Source: Nemertoderma westbladi
Lineage: Eukaryota; Xenacoelomorpha; Nemertodermatida; Nemertodermatidae
Length of the DNA: 36,856 bases
Direction: 5' to 3'
Assembly: GCA_032718475.1 (NCBI GenBank)
Contig: JAUCBJ010002193.1
Location: 1-36,856 of the forward strand
Positions 1 through 10,453 of this stretch are shown in pieces. The notes below the pieces were generated by a model. It saw only the letters and a program-made list of their open reading frames with translations, made no database searches and had not been told where the DNA came from. The position numbers were made by a program, and so were the translations under genes. How positions within the stretch are numbered: position 1 is the stretch's first letter; each line of letters opens with the position of its first letter.

Positions 1-748
1 TGCCTCACTATGCCTCACTATGCCTCACTATGCCTCACTATGCCTCACTATGCCTCACTATGCCTCACTATGCCTCACTATGCCTCACTATGCCTCACTA
101 TGCCTCACTATGCCTCACTATGCCTCACTATGCCTCGCTATGCCTCACTATGCCTCACTATGCCTCACTATGCCTCACTATGCCTCACTATGCCTCACTA
201 TGCCTCACTATGCCTCGCTATGCCTCACTGCCCTCACTATGCCTCACTATGCCTCGCTATGCCTCACTATGCCTCACTATGCCTCACTATGCCTCACTGC
301 CTCACTATGCCTCACTATGCCTCGCTATGCCTCGCTATGCCTCACTATGCCTCACTTGCCTCACTATGCCTCACTGCCTCACTATGCCTCACTTCCCTCA
401 CTATCCCTCACTTCCCTCACTTCCCTCACTGCCTCACTATGCCTCACTATGCCTCACTATGCCTCACTATGCCTCACTGCCTCACTATGCCTCACTATGC
501 CTCGCTATGCCTCGCTATGCCTCACTATGCCTCACTGCCTCACTATGCCTCACTGCCTCACTATGCCTCACTTCCCTCACTTCCCTCACTTCCCTCACTT
601 CCCTCACTATGCCTCACTGCCTCACTATGCCTCACTGCCTCACTATGCCTCACTATGCCTCACTGCCTCACTTCCCTCACTGCCTCCCTCATTCCCTCAC
701 TTCCCTCACTTCCCTCACTTCCTCACTGCCTCACTTCCCTCACTCCTG
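1..748. repeat. 10-bp minisatellite (tgcctcacta) with variant block
   Basis: The unit tgcctcacta repeats head to tail from the first base. The first ~220 bases are almost perfect. Further right the array mixes in shortened units (tgcctcactg) and a pyrimidine-rich variant (ttccctcact). Because 10 is not a multiple of 3, all three forward frames stay open and encode the same decapeptide, so the open frames here are artefacts of the repeat and not genes. The array runs off the left edge, so its full size is unknown. Confidence 0.97.
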
Positions 749-1153
749 TACACTAGCTTTGACTCTCCCAGCTATAGTGATAGTATGCAACCTTGGGAGT
801 TAACGTGCGGTCTTATGAGTAAAGGGCAAGATATGAGACTTCAGGTTGCCTCCATTGATTCACTCTTCTTAACTTTATAAAATAACTCCACCCTTATTTA
901 AAGTTTTAAAAATTATGACTTAGTCGACTAATTTTCCAAAATATATTATAAAAAACATATAATTTCTTGAATAAATAGACCTAATAGTAATAAATATTGT
1001 TGGCAAATACATTTATAATACTAATATAATAATTAAGGATAAATAATCCTAATACTAATATAAATGTTATGGATAAATAGTCCTAATACTAATATAATTG
1101 TTATGGATAAATAGTTTTAATACTATTATGAAAGGAACTCAAACAAACAAATG
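749..1153. repeat. AT-rich spacer with a 34-bp tandem repeat
   Basis: No gene is visible. A 34-bp unit starting cctaatactaatataa and ending ggataaatagt occurs in two nearly identical copies (about 1048-1081 and 1082-1115). Partial, more diverged copies lie on both sides (from about 970, and 1116-1130). The spacer separates the minisatellite from the 3' end of the leftward acidic gene. Confidence 0.75.
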
Positions 1154-2203
1154 TCAATAGTGTCCTCCTGCGCGGGCAAATACTGTACGAGAGTTTGTTG
1201 TCATAGGTCTTCGAAAATAAGTAAAAGCTGGTTGATTTTCTTTAATTTCATCTTCCTCATTAACCAACAGTTTCTTAATTTTATTCAATTGTTCATTAAT
1301 TTTCAGTAATTTACTTTTATTTCCCAGAACCTGTCTTAATATCTCTTCTCTATTTTCCTCATTTTCTTCCATTTGTTTAATAAATTTCCGCATTTGATTT
1401 TTGTTTCCTAATATTTGTCTCAATATCTCTTCTTTATTTTCACCATTCTCTTCTAAATGTTTAATAATTTTCCGCAATTTATTCTTATTTCCAAGTAATT
1501 GTCTCAATATTTCCTTATTATTATCATTTTCATCATCTTCTTCACTTTCCTGACCTTCACTTTCTTCGTCGTCTTCCTGTTCTTCACTTTCTTCGTCCTC
1601 TTCATGACCTTCACTTTCTTCATCCTCTTTCTGACCTTCGCTTTCTTCATCCTCTTCCTGTTCTTCACTTTCTTCATCCTCTTCCTGTTCTTCACTTTCT
1701 TCATCCTCTTCCTGTTCTTCACTTTCTTCATCCTCTTCCTGTTCTTCACTTTCTTCATTCTCTTCCTGACCTTCGCTATCTTCACCCTCTTCCTGACCTT
1801 CACTTTCTTCGTCATCTTTCTGATCTTCACTTTCTTCGTTCCCAACTTCACTCTCTTCAACTTCATCTTGACCCTCACTATTTTCATTCTCCATCTCATC
1901 GTCCTCTTCTTCTTCATCTTCCTCACTCAAATTCTCATCATTTTCTAGGGGTAACTGTTTTTGTATCCCTTTCAAAATATTCATAACTTTATGAAATTTA
2001 TTTTCCATTGTCTGTTTTATCTTTAAAATATCACGCTCAACTCTCTTTTTCTTTTCATCTTCACTAAAAACATCTTCGGATTTTTTAAATTTCTTTGGTA
2101 ATGGATCCATTAGTTTATCCTTTCTATGTCTTTCCATATGACGAGATAGATTATCTTGTCTCATTTCTTTATTACAAACCAAACATCTTTCATCTCTATG
2201 CAT
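1154..2203 (-). CDS. Acidic, repeat-rich protein with N-terminal C2H2-like finger; function unknown
   Basis: This single-exon open frame of 349 codons is not a family I recognise. Residues ~7-26 form a C-x2-C...H-x3-H zinc-finger-like motif with 11 residues between the second Cys and first His, one fewer than the usual 12. A basic segment (residues ~28-55) and a predicted coiled coil (~55-85) follow. Then comes a very acidic tract (~90-225) built from a 9-residue E/D/S/Q repeat. Three copies of a ~28-residue motif of the form EEILRQxLGNKxKxxK follow (~230-315), again probably helical. The C-terminus is uncharged (FRRPMTTNSRTVFARAGGHY). The start chosen is the first Met, just ahead of the finger. 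It could be a host nuclear protein or an accessory protein of a mobile element. No intron, domain or neighbour decides between these. Confidence 0.55.
   Translation of the reverse strand: MHRDERCLVCNKEMRQDNLSRHMERHRKDKLMDPLPKKFKKSEDVFSEDEKKKRVERDILKIKQTMENKFHKVMNILKGIQKQLPLENDENLSEEDEEEEDDEMENENSEGQDEVEESEVGNEESEDQKDDEESEGQEEGEDSEGQEENEESEEQEEDEESEEQEEDEESEEQEEDEESEEQEEDEESEGQKEDEESEGHEEDEESEEQEDDEESEGQESEEDDENDNNKEILRQLLGNKNKLRKIIKHLEENGENKEEILRQILGNKNQMRKFIKQMEENEENREEILRQVLGNKSKLLKINEQLNKIKKLLVNEEDEIKENQPAFTYFRRPMTTNSRTVFARAGGHY
1545..1860 (-). repeat. 27-bp coding minisatellite inside the acidic gene
   Basis: A 27-bp unit (9 codons, core EEQEEDEES on the minus strand) repeats about ten times with substitutions, giving the acidic tract of the surrounding gene. 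The length keeps frame. The complementary strand and the third frame are also open over the array (a Phe/Leu-rich and a Lys/Arg-rich frame). Those are by-products of the repeat. Confidence 0.85.
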
Positions 2204-2883
2204 TATATAGCAATGTCAATTGATATTATGAATTTTCGCTGAATGATTTTACAAAATTTTAAATAAATAAAACTTTTATGAAAATAAATAAAACTTTTAA
2301 AAATAAAAATTAGAGAATGAATGGGAATGCGGTGACTAGGGGCTATTATAGAGGGAGGTTAGAATGGAGTTGTGAAAGAAGAATGCAATCTATTGCAAGA
2401 GCAGATGTTTATTATAATTTCTCGGACGAATTGATGTAATAACGAAGCTATAGGTTTGAATAATTTAAACTCTGTGGCAGGCCCCATTCACGCAGGCCCC
2501 ATTCATGCATTGATGTTTGGGTTAGTCATGCTACGGTTAATAAGAGCCCAACAACCGCAGATTATTGAGGGATGACTCAGGGCCAAACTGGGCCACTTTA
2601 TTTTTGTGTGAGGGTAATTTATGTTTTGGGCCTCGATTGCGTCTATTTATTTAATTCTATCTTTACCTTCTACTGTATGACAAAAATAAATATATATTAT
2701 AAGTAATTACGTACGTAATAAACACTAATATATTGCACTAATCTACTAAATAATCACTAAAATAACATTCTACTAAATAAAATTAAAGAAAACGATTATA
2801 ATAAAATTACATAATAATACATACATAAATATAAAATAAAACAAATATAAAATGATATAGTCACACGCCCACTCCATATGTTA
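2204..2883. other. AT-rich spacer, one small open frame
   Basis: This interval holds no recognised gene. A 40-codon frame on + (about 2317-2439, beginning MNGNAVTRGYY) points away from the acidic gene and lies ~115 bp from its start. I cannot tell whether it is coding. A short direct repeat (aggccccattca, twice near 2480-2510) lies further right. From 2640 to 2880 the sequence is strongly AT-rich. I looked for an LTR of the neighbouring BEL/Pao element here and saw none. Confidence 0.35.
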
Positions 2884-5800
2884 TTACGTTATGGAGTCCC
2901 TAGATATTTGTCGGATTAGGGAAGTGGTCGTAGGAAGAGTATCTTGCCTTCCATAGTTTCGGGACAGTTTTCGGTCTCTTTCCAGTAAACATAAACGACT
3001 AGCTGGGCGATTTAGTTGTTGTGTTACTTTCTCCGCTCCCTTGGCCTGTCTAATCTTCACCGGGGTAAGATGAGGAGGCCATTCTCCTTCTTCTTTACTT
3101 AAGAAGTCGGATCCACCTAACCAGCCTGGATTATCTATCAGTTCTTGAGGAGTTGCTCCTCTGGAAGCGATGTCGGCTGGATTAATCGTCCCAAGGCAAT
3201 GTCTCCATTGATCTACATTGGAGTTAATATCGTCATTATCTGAGGAGTATGGTGTTCCCTCAGTTGGATCGTCCACATCACTGCTCTCCACTTCCCATTC
3301 CTTTACTTGGTATACCTGTTGTTGAGGTAATCTCTCTTTGAGAGTTCTACGGGAAGGGCCAGTGAAGTACCAACCTACTCTAGTTCTTACCGCATAGGTT
3401 TGTAGTGGCTGCGGTTGAGCAGGCCGTTTCTCCAATGTCTCGAGCGCCTCATGCGCGTTTTGGCCGATGAGTATTTGCACTCCAGGATAATCTGTCTGGA
3501 ATCGAGGTATCTTAAGATGTTGGATGCTCTCATCCTCGTCCCAATTATAAAGGTCTGCTTGGGTAGTAGCGAAGTTCTTTATAGCCACCATTTTTACCGA
3601 CCTTATACCTTGTGCTCCTAATTTATCCTGGGGGGTGGACAACACACCTACATAGTAATCTGCCGTTAGGGTAGATTTCCAAACCTGCATAATTCCTGAC
3701 ATATTCAATTTAGTCCGGAATTTGGGTTGTCCAGCAAAGATATCTTCGGCTAGTTCTTGATCGATGAATATTCCTGTGCTGCCGGAGTCAAGGAGGGCGT
3801 TCACTATGTTACTTTTGTTAGGACCGTGAACTCTTACCTGCACTACAGGAAATTCTCTGATTCCTACGTTGGAAGTGGGAGCTTTCCAAGATGGTTGTCT
3901 GTCAAAGGTAGTTGGGGGGAACTCATTGTCGGTGTCCTTTTCATGCGTAAGTGCTCGATACACTGCGGTATTTATTAAGTAACAGGATTCGTTGGCGTCG
4001 GAGAATTCGTCCGTATAGAATCCTTCCATCTCAGATTCTTGATCAGTGTCATTTACATCACTGAATTGGACATGTAGTTCGGGCTCACTTACCTGACTCG
4101 GGTTGTCTCGTTCGAACTCACTGTGTAACAAGATGTGATGTTTCGCGCCACACTTTGCACACTTTACGTCGGAGTAACAGGTTCGCCGTTGGTGTCCTGA
4201 TCTGAGGCAATTATAGCATAACCGCTTATTCCACAGGACTGTACGTCTGTCTACAAGGGATTTCTTTATAAATTCAGCACACGCACTCAAACGGTGGGGC
4301 CCGTCGCACAGCGCACATTTTGGTTTGATGTTACTCACCTTACCTTGGGTAACGTTATGCACTCTCGTTCTTTCTTCGGGCTTTCTTCCGTGAATTCTCT
4401 TAGGAGACGTAGGAGGAGTTGTTGTTATCTGTTCTCTCCTGTCACTGGTTCGAGACTTGTATTTACTTACGTCTTTATAGGTCTTGTTGTCATAGTAAGA
4501 TTTTGCTGTGTCTTTCCCGCTGTCCTCTTCTTGAGAAGCTTGGCTTTCGCCGTCGTCAGTGTAACACACTGGTATTATCCTTCTCCTAGAAACGGGTTTC
4601 TCACTTACCTTATTTTCCAATGTTTTCTCTCTGGACTGCTTTATGAGTTGTAATTTTACTTCACTATCTAAGAAGGACATGAGATCAGCCATGGTAGGGC
4701 TTCGTCGTTGTTGTTCATTCATGTACAACACTTTCTTGTCCCAGCGTGTACATACTCCACCCTTTGGTAAAGTAGAGACTACGGCTCCAATAACCATGGA
4801 ACTCTGATATTCATGAGACTTACCTAACCAGTCCAATTGTCTACAAATCTCCTGAATCTCATCGGAAAACTCTATAATCCCGCTACTAAGGAAGTTTCGG
4901 GGGGCTACTAATTTTGCATACAAATACTTAGCTATGTTATCCTTGTTACCATACCTGATGTTTAATGTATCCCAAACTTGTCTTAATCCTTCTGGATGTC
5001 CAATAAACTTTAACGCCATTAACTTGGGAGGTCCTTCCAAGCACTTGATGAGGAACCTAAGTTTCTCTCCGTTAGATAGCACAGAGTTCTGTATGCTGTC
5101 TTTGTAATATTCGTTGAAAGGTAACCATTTCATCTCATCTCCATTGAATTTGACGATCTCTCCCACTTTAACCGCTTGGCGGGCTTCTGTTCTAGCCATC
5201 TGACGCGTAAAGCTTTCTTGGGCCATCGTGTTATTTAATATCGAATTATCGGTATATAAATTTCTCGGATCATTGTCAGGTCTATAGGGAATATCATTAA
5301 CAACAGGTCTATAATCACCCTTAATAGGGTTTGCTATAGGAGTTTCTACTTCACTAGCAGTATAGATGCGTGTAGGCTCCACACCTTGCGCATGTAATAC
5401 TTCAGACCTAACAGGTTGACACAATGTTACAGGGGGTATTGGTATGCCCTTTTGTATATTGACTAATTTGTCGCGTTCCAGTGCGATACTTTGCTGCACT
5501 TCTTGCAATTCTGCCCTACCTTCCCTTACTGTTCCCTTAAGCTGGTGGACAGTCTCCTGCATCTGTCCGAGCAGGAGATTCATCCCCCGCCGTCCCTCCT
5601 CTACCCACTCGACCGCCGAAGCGGGAGTCGCCAACATTGTAGCGGGCTGACGCGGGACGACGGGATACAAATCCTTGATTTCTCTCTCAGTGTCCAGGAC
5701 AGGGATATTCGCATGGACTGTTCTACCGGGCACAGGCAGTGTAGTACTGTGTAAAGGGAATTTAGAGTTAAGCTCTGGAAGTACAGGGGTCTCTAGCACA

Positions 5801-5923
5801 GAAGTGGCTTTGGGAACGACAGGCCTAATTATTTCATGCTCATCAACTATGGTAGGGAGTCTTTTGACCTTAATAATTTGGTCTGTGGGTTCTGTACTAC
5901 CTAAGTCTGTCAGCTGACAGTTG
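2884..5923 (-). pseudogene. BEL/Pao Gag-protease polyprotein fragment with RT deleted
   Basis: This is the second Gag/Pol block of the interrupted element. The open frame nominally extends to 6327, but its first ~135 codons are antisense of the inserted LINE. In order it contains a central Gag segment with a DUF1759-like region (MKWLPFNEYY to about 4900), a C-x2-C-x4-H-x4-C knuckle at 4177-4218 with a Cys/His-rich companion on each side, and the protease motif LLDSGSTG with the catalytic Asp codon at 3787-3789. The segment RTRVGWYFTGP normally precedes RT. After an acidic stretch the frame jumps to WRHCLGTINPADIASRG (near 3160-3210), which in this family lies near the end of RNase H. About 600-700 residues of RT/RNase H are therefore missing at roughly 3210-3300. 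The integrase is also missing. Confidence 0.85.
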
Positions 5924-7759
5924 TCTTCTGACCAGTACTCTGTTAATCTACAGGAGCTAATAAACCAACAGGTTGATGCCATCAATGATGCTGACGACAG
6001 CAGGCAATCATCCCAGGCATGGAAATCGATCAATCTGCTTACTGGGCGGAAAAGCCAACCAACCATCAAGGTTAAGGCTGAATCACCAGCCGATCGCCTC
6101 AATGGTTGGAAAGCCCACTTTGAAAAGCTCCTCAATAATGACAGGGTATTGCCTGATAACTTTATAGAAGTAAAAGTGTCTGAGTCTGTACTCCCAGATA
6201 TTCCCATTGGCGATATCTCCTTTGCAGAAGTGAAGGCTGCTGCAAAGAGCATTAAGACCAATCGTGCCAGTGGAGTAGATGGTGTTCCCCCTGAGGTCTT
6301 TAAAATACCTGAGTGTTTAAAGCTCATCTATCCCATCATAGTAGACATGTACCGTACAACAAGAGTCCCACAAGAAATGAAAACAAATAAGTTGGTGCCA
6401 GTTCCCAAGAAGGGCAACCTAACACTCTATGGTTCTTTTCGGGGAATCTCATTGATCTCGATTGCTGCAAAACTATACAATAGAATTCTATTAAATCGCA
6501 TCAGGGATCCCATTGAGAGACTGCTACGTGGAAATCAGAATGGGTTCCGTAAAGGTCGTGGGACCATGGAGCCCATTTTGGCACTTAGAAGGATAATTGA
6601 AGAGTTATCAAAAAAGAAAGACAGGCACCTGGCTGTTATCTTTGTTGACTTCTTCAAGGCCTTTGATTCAGTCTCTCGCTCACGTATGTTCAGCATACTT
6701 TCATTATATGGGATTCCTGATGAAATTATTGCAGCAATCAGATCAGTATACGATGGTTCGACAACATTTGTGTCTACTGTTGACGGTGACACAGAACCAT
6801 TTGAAGTGTTATGGGGCGTCCTCCAAGGAGACACACTTGCACCATTCTTGTTCATTATTGTGGTTGACTATGTTCTACGCATGTCCTTAGATCATCATAA
6901 TGATGATGGGGTGATGATAACTCCACCTACTGGCTCCAGAAGTCGAGGAAATCCTGCCACGTACCTAACTGATCTAGACTTTGCTGATGACTTAGGAGTA
7001 CTCTCAGAATCATTAGAGGGAGCCCAGCGGCTCCTCAGCTCATTAGAACATGCTGCTTCTAGTGTTGGTCTTTTTATTAACTCCAGAAAGACCAAAATTC
7101 TGACAGTTAACTTTGAAAGTCCTCAGCAAGTCTCTGATCGGATGAGCATAAGCTCAAAGGATGGTATGCTTGAGCATGTGGACGACTTCTGTTACCTGGG
7201 ATCATGGATCCGGAAGTCAGGTGAGGACCTTCGAATACGTAAGGGAAAGGCATGGGCAGCCTTGAATAGGCTTTCCAGGATTTGGAAGTCACCTAGAATT
7301 AATCGGAAACTTAAGGTCCGATTATTTACAGCAGCAGTAGTTCCAGTACTCCTCTACGGGAGTCCATGCTGGGCTCTAACTGCTGAGGACACCAAATCTC
7401 TGGATGGCACATTCACAAGAATGCTACGCCGGGTACATTGTGTCAAGTACAATGCACACATCTCCAACCAGACACTATATAACATTGGAGGTGTCTCATT
7501 GGTTCCCCCAAGCTTGACACTAGAACAAAATCGCCTCCGCTTTGCAGGACATTGCTTTCGCCGTGAGGACCAGCCAGTGCATAATCTTGTACTTTGGCAG
7601 CCTCATGGAGTGAATAAGCATGGTGGACAGCCCATGACTTTCTTGAGACGCATCTTAAAGGACACTGGCCTTAAAGATGCGGATGATCTAGCAAATGTCA
7701 TGGGTGATAGGGAGTTGTGGCGGTGCAATTTTGTTGACAAGCCGGCACAGCATTCTTAA
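5921..7759 (+). CDS. Reverse transcriptase of RTE-like LINE (endonuclease part missing)
   Basis: An uninterrupted 612-codon frame without the N-terminal endonuclease, lost by 5' truncation. The first Met lies in or at the junction, so the true upstream reading frame is absent. RT blocks seen in order: the NRASGVDGVPPEVFK region (~residues 110-124); SFRGISLISIAAKLYNRIL; QNGFRKGRGT; the first catalytic Asp in VDFFKAFDS (Asp243, codon 6647-6649); GVLQGDTLAPFLF; the LDFADD box (Asp356-Asp357, codons 6986-6991); and the thumb and C-terminal segment with LLYGSPCWALT and RLRFAGHC. Family assignment to the RTE side of the LINE tree rests on these C-terminal motifs and the triplet tail. RT residues are intact but the copy lacks its endonuclease. 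Confidence 0.85.
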   Translation: MSSDQYSVNLQELINQQVDAINDADDSRQSSQAWKSINLLTGRKSQPTIKVKAESPADRLNGWKAHFEKLLNNDRVLPDNFIEVKVSESVLPDIPIGDISFAEVKAAAKSIKTNRASGVDGVPPEVFKIPECLKLIYPIIVDMYRTTRVPQEMKTNKLVPVPKKGNLTLYGSFRGISLISIAAKLYNRILLNRIRDPIERLLRGNQNGFRKGRGTMEPILALRRIIEELSKKKDRHLAVIFVDFFKAFDSVSRSRMFSILSLYGIPDEIIAAIRSVYDGSTTFVSTVDGDTEPFEVLWGVLQGDTLAPFLFIIVVDYVLRMSLDHHNDDGVMITPPTGSRSRGNPATYLTDLDFADDLGVLSESLEGAQRLLSSLEHAASSVGLFINSRKTKILTVNFESPQQVSDRMSISSKDGMLEHVDDFCYLGSWIRKSGEDLRIRKGKAWAALNRLSRIWKSPRINRKLKVRLFTAAVVPVLLYGSPCWALTAEDTKSLDGTFTRMLRRVHCVKYNAHISNQTLYNIGGVSLVPPSLTLEQNRLRFAGHCFRREDQPVHNLVLWQPHGVNKHGGQPMTFLRRILKDTGLKDADDLANVMGDRELWRCNFVDKPAQHS

Positions 7760-7803
7760 AAATGCAGCTGCAATGCAGCATGCCGATCCTAGTAGTAGTA
7801 GTA
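5924..7803 (+). mobile_element. RTE-like non-LTR retrotransposon, 5'-truncated, with (TAG)n tail
   Basis: A 5'-truncated LINE copy inserted antisense into the BEL/Pao element. The right end is a run of tag triplets (7789-7803), the short tandem-repeat tail that RTE-type elements commonly carry instead of poly-A. The sequence gacagttg at 5916-5923 and gacagctg at 7804-7811 differ by one base and could be the target-site duplication, but I am not certain. The last ~215 bp recur almost unchanged at 17690-17907, showing that this family is multi-copy and recently active. Confidence 0.85.
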
Positions 7804-8793
7804 GACAGCTGGGGGCAAATCAGGCAGTTTATGACGGTGAGATGTTTTTCTACGCCTGCTTAGACGAGATCTATTTCCTCCGCCTTCCGGATCGGTGGTT
7901 TCGCCTTCCTCCGATGATGTGTATCCTTGGCGTTTGGGAGTAGATCGACTCATCATCTGCATTTGATTAGCAGTTAACTGTTTATTTATGCAGTCTTGCG
8001 TCTCTTGCAGATTTTCCAACTCCAGTTGGGTAGTCTCCTCAGACGCTCTCCTTTCTGCTTCTGCCATTGCAGCTGCTAAAGCCGCTTTTCTTTCTGCTTC
8101 TGCCACTGCAGCTGCCAAGGCCGCTGCTATTTTCTTTCTGTCTTCTATCGCTTTTTTCTTTAATTGTTCTTCTTGGACTCTAACAAGGCGGAGTCGTTCA
8201 TCAAATTTAGCTTGGTTCGCAGCTAACATTTCCGCATCGATTGCGTCCAACACAAGCTTGGTTCCTTCACTATTAGGGCGAAGTCCAGACAGTCGTCTCC
8301 TCAACTCTTCGTCTCCTAGGAATCGCTGATAGTCTGACAGATAGATGTCAATGGCGTCTCTAGTTTGTGGCTTCTCTGCTGCTGTTAATTCGCTTTCCAC
8401 TTCGCTTTCCACTTCGCTTTCCACTTGAGAAGAAGTGGCGTCGGTTGATTCTTCATAGGTTGGCCGCTCATCATAAACCGTATCCGCCATCTTCGCTCCG
8501 CGTTCGGGCGTCCGCTCAACCGTATCCGAACTACTGGAGCTATCGGGCCGCTGAAAACTAGGTTCTTGGCTAGGATGTTGCTGCTGTTTGACAGCTGCTT
8601 CTTGATCCCGCTTGACTTGGGCCCGAGTGCCGATGGTAGACCTACGTTGTTCTACTAGCCTAGGGTCTGACACTACTACTGTAGGGATGGCCTTTCTTAC
8701 AATAGTAGGTGACTTAGACTTGGATCTAGGATGTTCTATACTTTGATCTTGGTCACAGATCCTTTTAATACACTGTCTAAGTCTAATACTCAT
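7804..8793 (-). pseudogene. BEL/Pao Gag N-terminal fragment
   Basis: A 334-codon minus-strand frame, of which the last four Tyr codons come from the (tag)n tail of the inserted LINE. It begins MSIRLRQCIKRICDQDQS and is basic and Ser/Thr-rich at first. It then has a short triple repeat ESEVESEVESE and a long Ala/Glu/Lys helix (EAERKAALAAAMAEAERR) typical of the coiled coil that opens BEL/Pao Gag proteins. Element 2 at 18.7-24.9 kb has the same layout with an Arg/Glu coiled coil. The frame stops at the LINE junction, so this is a severed N-terminus. The frames on either side of the insertion do not join directly, so a small indel or a deletion at the target is likely. Confidence 0.75.
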
Positions 8794-8813
8794 TCTAACA
8801 CTTTCTAAGATAC

Positions 8814-9060
8814 TGTATACGGTATGCTTATAGTATATATATAAGTATTATTACAGACTAGATTTGTCACAGAGTACCGGTATATAATTTTAGCACAAAT
8901 ATATATAAATATATAATAGGCCTATCGTGAATACCGGTATACAGCTGACACTTATAGTATATATAAGTATAATTATTACAGACTAGAATTAATTACAGAA
9001 TACCAGTATGATTTCAGCCTAAATTTATAGAATAAATATAATAAGCCTATTGTAAATACC
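8814..9060. repeat. Direct tandem duplication, unit ~120 bp
   Basis: Two adjacent diverged copies (about 8814-8937 and 8938-9060) share the order: cttatagtatatata, taag, attacagactag, a taccggtat-like word, an AT-rich stretch and a gcctat-gtaaatacc ending. The duplicate lies immediately upstream of the minus-strand Gag start (8793), so it may belong to the leader of the BEL/Pao element or be flanking DNA. No coding content. Confidence 0.7.
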
Positions 9061-9062
9061 GG

Positions 9063-9364
9063 ATTACACCGTATGCGAAGACCGGAGGATGGCATTCACC
9101 CCTCTGGTCGGCACCACCGATGGAATCTGGTGCACCGAGGCCCAGATCCTCATCCGCCACCTCGCCGAGTCACTCGTGGCAAGGCGGGATGGTATGCGGG
9201 AGAGGGGCCTCGCGTGTGTGTTGGGGGGTGTCCGTCGGCGGCTCCAGTTCGCTCTCCTCCGGTCTAGCTCCCTCTGCCTCCGTGGCGGTCGTCGCCCATG
9301 GCGATGCTTGGGATTCGGCGACGGTGCGGGATTGCGCGGCAACGACCTTGCTGGGCAGTATTAG
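9063..9364 (+). pseudogene. Fragment of CCHC-RHDE retroelement C-terminus
   Basis: A 91-codon frame on + (9089-9364) reads FTPLVGTTDGIWCTEAQIL and continues through LVARRDGMRERG to ALLRSSSLCLRGGRR. It is nearly the same as the last ~90 residues of the minus-strand retroelement at 15247-15783. Only the terminal portion is present; RT, zinc motif and RHDE region are missing, so it is a very short truncated copy. It is GC-rich in AT-rich surroundings, which marks its edges sharply. Confidence 0.8.
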
Positions 9365-10453
9365 ATCCATAAGTCAATCTGTTTTTATAATTATGTAAAT
9401 ATTAGTATAATTAATCAATTATTTATAATTATGTATGTGGGTGAAGGGTTATACATACAATCTATATTTTATTGATGATCATTATATTGTAATTAATTAC
9501 TTTTTTCATTGTAAATACCGGTATGTCAATTATTTTAAAATAATTGAATTTCTGAATGTTAGGGGTTACTTGGTTACTTTACTTACTTTATTACCGTTAT
9601 TTGAGCAGTAGTCCAACTGATTTTAAGACCTAAATGTTGTATAACAGGCCTACTATTTTATTAATAGATTTAGTGGATTTATATGTACCCGTATGAGGGG
9701 TTTTGTTACAATATTGAAATAGATGTTACTATTTCTGGGAAGTAATCACTACACAAAAGCTGTGCGCTCTCAGTGAAGTGCTACTTATTAGACACTAAAA
9801 CAGATAATTCTACTTCCTAAGTTACTTATCTACAAATTACTTACGATACGGGTGAGATTAATTCTCTAACTAAACACAACAAAAATATTACGTACGAATT
9901 TTTAGGGTAATTTTACAGGAAGTCTACAAACCAGCCTAACAAAGGGTTAGAACTTCTGGTTATTACAACAGACAGGATACTACGGTATTTGAGAATAATA
10001 AGTAGTAGTAAATGCACTGCGTTGTCCAGATAGGAAAATACCACCGCCTGACGACCTATAGCCGTATCGCTATAGGTACTACGTTATGTATCACGGAGTG
10101 TTCCTACCTAGAAGTTAATTACCGCGGACTACCAGATCCAACGTGCCTATTAACCACTTTACAACACAATACACTGCCTACACACTAATTACCTTCGGAA
10201 AGCACTGTACACTAAACCCTAAATTCGGTACGAGTACTTGTACAACAGATAACTAGCAGTTAAATATACTTGAACAGTTAAAAGAACCACGGCATCTGCT
10301 GGAGTGACCGGAGCACAAAGTCACCAGTCTTTACCTACGCCAAGCAGCCCGTGTAGTACCGGGGTTAATTTAACTATAACGGTATGTGTAACAAACACAA
10401 TTACTGTAGGAATAAACTTGGGGACATGAATGTTGCGAATAATCGCATAAACT
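9365..10453. other. Non-coding AT-rich interval
   Basis: I see no gene. Scattered copies of the palindromic word taccggta and short stretches such as ttattacagac resemble the flanks of the mobile elements nearby. The interval may hold LTR or leader debris of the BEL/Pao element on its left, but no terminal repeat could be shown. Confidence 0.4.

Larger units (their letters stand above)
2884..8793 (-). mobile_element. BEL/Pao LTR-retroelement remnant, RT deleted, split by an RTE LINE
   Basis: Two minus-strand Gag/Pol blocks (8793-7804 and 5923-2884) flank an insertion on the opposite strand. Together they give a coiled-coil Gag N-terminus, the DUF1759-like Gag region, CCHC knuckles and an A17-type aspartic protease, followed directly by the tail of the RNase H region. 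RT, most of RNase H and integrase are absent, so the element cannot move by itself. No matching LTR pair was found on either side (2200-2880 and 8800-9060 do not match). Both blocks are open over long distances, so the copy is not very old. Confidence 0.85.

Noticed and set aside
10-880. Three long overlapping open frames on + with decapeptide repeats
   Set aside because: They are the 10-bp minisatellite read in three frames; identical peptides in all frames and no start context or composition of a gene.
1499-1948. Phe/Leu-rich frame on + and Lys/Arg-rich frame on - over the acidic gene
   Set aside because: Both are other-frame readings of the 27-bp coding repeat.
2204-9060. LTR pair for the first BEL/Pao element
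   Set aside because: The flanks at 2200-2880 and 8800-9060 share no extended sequence; the 8.8 kb duplicate is tandem, not a flanking pair.
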